Shown here in pieces: positions 37,665 through 39,550 of a stretch of 39,550 nt of DNA. How positions within the stretch are numbered: the first letter of the stretch is position 1; each line of letters opens with the position of its first letter. Below the pieces are notes generated by a model. The model was not told the origin of the DNA. It worked only from the letters and a program-made list of their open reading frames with translations, and made no database searches. The DNA is from a virus: IMG/VR virus record IMGVR_UViG_3300020000_000037, positions 1-39,550 of that record; one strand, 5' to 3'. The translations under genes were made by a program, and so were the position numbers.

Positions 37665-38816
37665 TTAATTGGCAACGTAATCATCTAAAAATGCTTCCCA
37701 ATATATGACATTAGTATTAGCTCCAACCAAAACACCACCTGTTACAGCAGTTCCGGCGCCAGCGCCAATAATAAATCCTTGAGCAGTCGCATTAATAAAT
37801 GCTCCCTGAATTGAAGGGCCATTAATCGTATTAACAGCAGCAGTTGAATACCCTTGATATACAGTAGGAGATGGATATAAATTACCTCCGTTATATGGGA
37901 ATCCTCCGCTATTAACATCTCCAGCTGCGAAAACCTGCGCAAACTTCAATCCTGGGAATGAAGCAAATGGAGGATTAGCAACGGAGAACGCAGATAATGA
38001 GCCACTATAGTTAAATGTAAATACGTTAGAACTTGCAACGGTCGATACATAAAAATATTGCGGCGATCCTGGAAGTGTTGTACTTTGCAATTGATTAAGT
38101 TCTTTAGCTCCATAAATTGATGGAATCCTAAAGGCGATTTCTTGACCAACTTGGAAATTGTGAGGCGCTGTTGTGTTAACAGTTATCACACCGGCAGATA
38201 AAGTAATCGACCAAGGGAATGCAATACCTGGCACATAAATAGCAGGATACAAAATTTGCTTGAATCCTGGCGTGCCTGTTGCTGAACCATCAATAGCTGT
38301 TAAATTCGATGCATTACCTACCCAACTAATTGTGAATACAGTTGTAGATGTAACACTAACGACTTGGAAAGGAATCCCCGCCAATGTTTGCATACCGGTT
38401 GTTGCAGTTTCATATAAATTATTAAAAACTACCCAGTTTCCAGCAGATAAACCATGAGCAGCAGTCGTCGTTACGGTAAGAACAGTTGCACTTGTCTTTG
38501 CAATACCACCAGATGCACCTAATAAAATATTATTACCAAATTGTAGAGATAGGCCCTCCGAAAAAGAACTTATCCCATTGGTTGCAACAATATCATAAAC
38601 TAAGGCGCTTCCACTTGTATATGCTTGAACAATAGCAATGCCTTGACCCATAGACACATCCCATTGAGCCGAGATGATCTTACTTGCAGCAGCACCTGCA
38701 GCAGCGAGAGTATAATTAAGCACCTTCACTCGGTCAGGCTGGAATGGCAAAAAAATAGGTTGCGCATTACCTGTTGAAGTAAAATGACCTTTTGCTAGTC
38801 TTGAATATTCAGCCAT
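37665..38816 (-). CDS. Decoration-like structural protein with two FCCH-like modules
   Basis: A 383-residue beta-rich protein directly after the capsid gene. Residues 1-110 form the conserved first domain (RLAKGHFTSTGNAQPIFLPF...). Two modules follow: VTTTAAHGLSAGNWVVFNNL (about 130) and VNTTAPHNFQVGQEIAFRI (about 210), each with a downstream VFTI/VFTFNYSGS strand, like the E1-FCCH-like phage repeats. The C-terminal part is glycine-rich and ends LDDYVAN. Good ribosome site (AAAGGAG). Likely an abundant virion surface protein. Confidence 0.75.
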   Translation of the reverse strand: MAEYSRLAKGHFTSTGNAQPIFLPFQPDRVKVLNYTLAAAGAAASKIISAQWDVSMGQGIAIVQAYTSGSALVYDIVATNGISSFSEGLSLQFGNNILLGASGGIAKTSATVLTVTTTAAHGLSAGNWVVFNNLYETATTGMQTLAGIPFQVVSVTSTTVFTISWVGNASNLTAIDGSATGTPGFKQILYPAIYVPGIAFPWSITLSAGVITVNTTAPHNFQVGQEIAFRIPSIYGAKELNQLQSTTLPGSPQYFYVSTVASSNVFTFNYSGSLSAFSVANPPFASFPGLKFAQVFAAGDVNSGGFPYNGGNLYPSPTVYQGYSTAAVNTINGPSIQGAFINATAQGFIIGAGAGTAVTGGVLVGANTNVIYWEAFLDDYVAN

Positions 38817-38828
38817 AAAAATACTCCT

Positions 38829-39524
38829 TTAAAGTGATGCACTCAATCGAGTTGCTAAAGAAATTCTGATGGCTGTATCCTGCGTTAAGGCTTGCGCTTG
38901 CGCAAACTTAATAGCAAGAGTAGCATTTTGGGCCAACATACCACTGTAGTATGGGTCTCTATAAATAAGATTCATCGAATAACCGTCTTGATTAATATGG
39001 GTTACCGCTTGTTTTCCTAGAACTGGATTATAATAAATATCCTGTCCATTAGCAGATGTACCGCGAGCAACTGGATTTTCAGAGCTAGTCAGAATACGGA
39101 TATTAAATACACTTCCGTATTCGGATTGCAAAGCAGAGGTATTATTCGGATAATCCCACTGGTTTTTAAACCCTTGGCCAACCATACCATCAAAATCAGT
39201 CTGAAGTTCTGTTGAAGCTAACATAAAATAGCTAGATCTCACAGGTCCAGTTCCAAAACGATCCATACCTTCTATACCAGACATGAACTTATATGAATTA
39301 TTAGTATCTAATGTTGTTGCAAGCAAACTAAAGTCGGTTACACCATAGTTTGTTGGGTTATCCCCGTTTCCACCACCACCTGCGTTTATTTCCGATGCTG
39401 CGCTGATGATGTAATCCCGTAAAATCAAATCCTCTGCTTGCCGCATCGCGACTGCTAAACGCTCTGACACCCAAGCTAATACGCCTTCCTGATCTTGTAA
39501 GATTACCTGCTCATTAATAATGCA
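38829..39524 (-). CDS. Major capsid protein, exon 2 (main allele)
   Basis: The 231-residue C-terminal part of the N4-gp56-like capsid protein: from TGC (39524) through IINEQVILQDQEGVL, a long helix, NAGGGGNGDNPTNY, and the folded part ending IRISLATRLSASL. It has no start of its own: upstream frame reads TAG at the splice site, because the intron precedes it. Exon 1 is at 1916-2194. The copy at 1-621 is a second allele. Decoration genes follow 12 bp downstream. Confidence 0.88.
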   Translation of the reverse strand, partial: CIINEQVILQDQEGVLAWVSERLAVAMRQAEDLILRDYIISAASEINAGGGGNGDNPTNYGVTDFSLLATTLDTNNSYKFMSGIEGMDRFGTGPVRSSYFMLASTELQTDFDGMVGQGFKNQWDYPNNTSALQSEYGSVFNIRILTSSENPVARGTSANGQDIYYNPVLGKQAVTHINQDGYSMNLIYRDPYYSGMLAQNATLAIKFAQAQALTQDTAIRISLATRLSASL

Positions 39525-39550
39525 CTAACTGTTACTTTTATGACCAGTGA
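38904..39550. repeat. Right copy of the 647-bp end repeat
   Basis: Same as 1-647 (see there): identical at 39424-39550, with about 23 substitutions in 38904-39423. The last 26 bases (39525-39550) are the 3' end of the group I intron. Confidence 0.85.

Noticed and set aside
38829-39470. Separate gene beginning at GTG (MSERLAVAMRQ)
   Set aside because: The frame continues upstream through IINEQVILQ to the intron; the GTG has no ribosome site and lies inside a conserved helix.

Overview
The window is an essentially complete genome of a tailed double-stranded DNA phage with a P22-like (podovirus-type) virion, AT-rich, probably from a mixed population. Its unit length is about 38,903 bp. The right end (38904-39550) lines up without gaps on the left end (1-647): the last 127 bases match exactly, and the preceding 520 bases match with about 23 substitutions, mostly synonymous. 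This looks like a circular or circularly permuted genome assembled through a shared 127-mer, with positions 1-520 carrying a second allele of the major capsid gene. The host appears Gram-negative: there is a predicted outer-membrane beta-barrel protein, a pectin-lyase-like tail spike and sigma70-like promoters. No integrase, polymerase, primase, helicase or endolysin was recognised.

Layout. The virion genes are all on the minus strand. In transcription order they are: small and large terminase (12.4-10.4 kb), portal (10.4-8.2 kb), a run of small genes with one tRNA-Asp (8.2-5.1 kb), scaffold (4.0-3.3 kb), a DUF6496-like protein, the beta-barrel protein, and the major capsid gene. The capsid gene is split by a group I intron with a LAGLIDADG endonuclease, and its second exon runs across the contig ends. 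Transcription continues from 38.8 kb down to 28.1 kb through decoration-like proteins, tail adaptor, tail hub, tail fibre, ejection-protein candidates and then fibre and spike genes (27.1-19.8 kb). One freestanding HNH endonuclease and the scar of another sit among the tail genes.

The control and replication region is 12.4-19.8 kb. A leftward operon (16.4-13.5 kb) encodes an HTH-HNH protein, a lambda-O-like replication initiator with 15-bp iterons inside its gene, a DUF1064 nuclease and small proteins. A Cro-like repressor lies at 16.8-17.0 kb. Two rightward early operons (12.7-13.5 and 17.1-19.75 kb) start from promoters that carry related operators and give the same 5'-terminal leader RNA. 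The second encodes an ERF annealing protein and a YqaJ exonuclease, followed by small membrane proteins. A third rightward cassette (27.2-28.1 kb) carries duplicated copies of those membrane proteins behind an RHH-like regulator; these are the best lysis candidates.

The most notable points are the intron-split capsid gene, the two capsid alleles joined at a 127-base identity, the paired early leader RNAs with alternative folds, the iterons in the initiator gene, an AUU-start membrane gene, a frameshifted tail fibre, and several undescribed structured RNA candidates.
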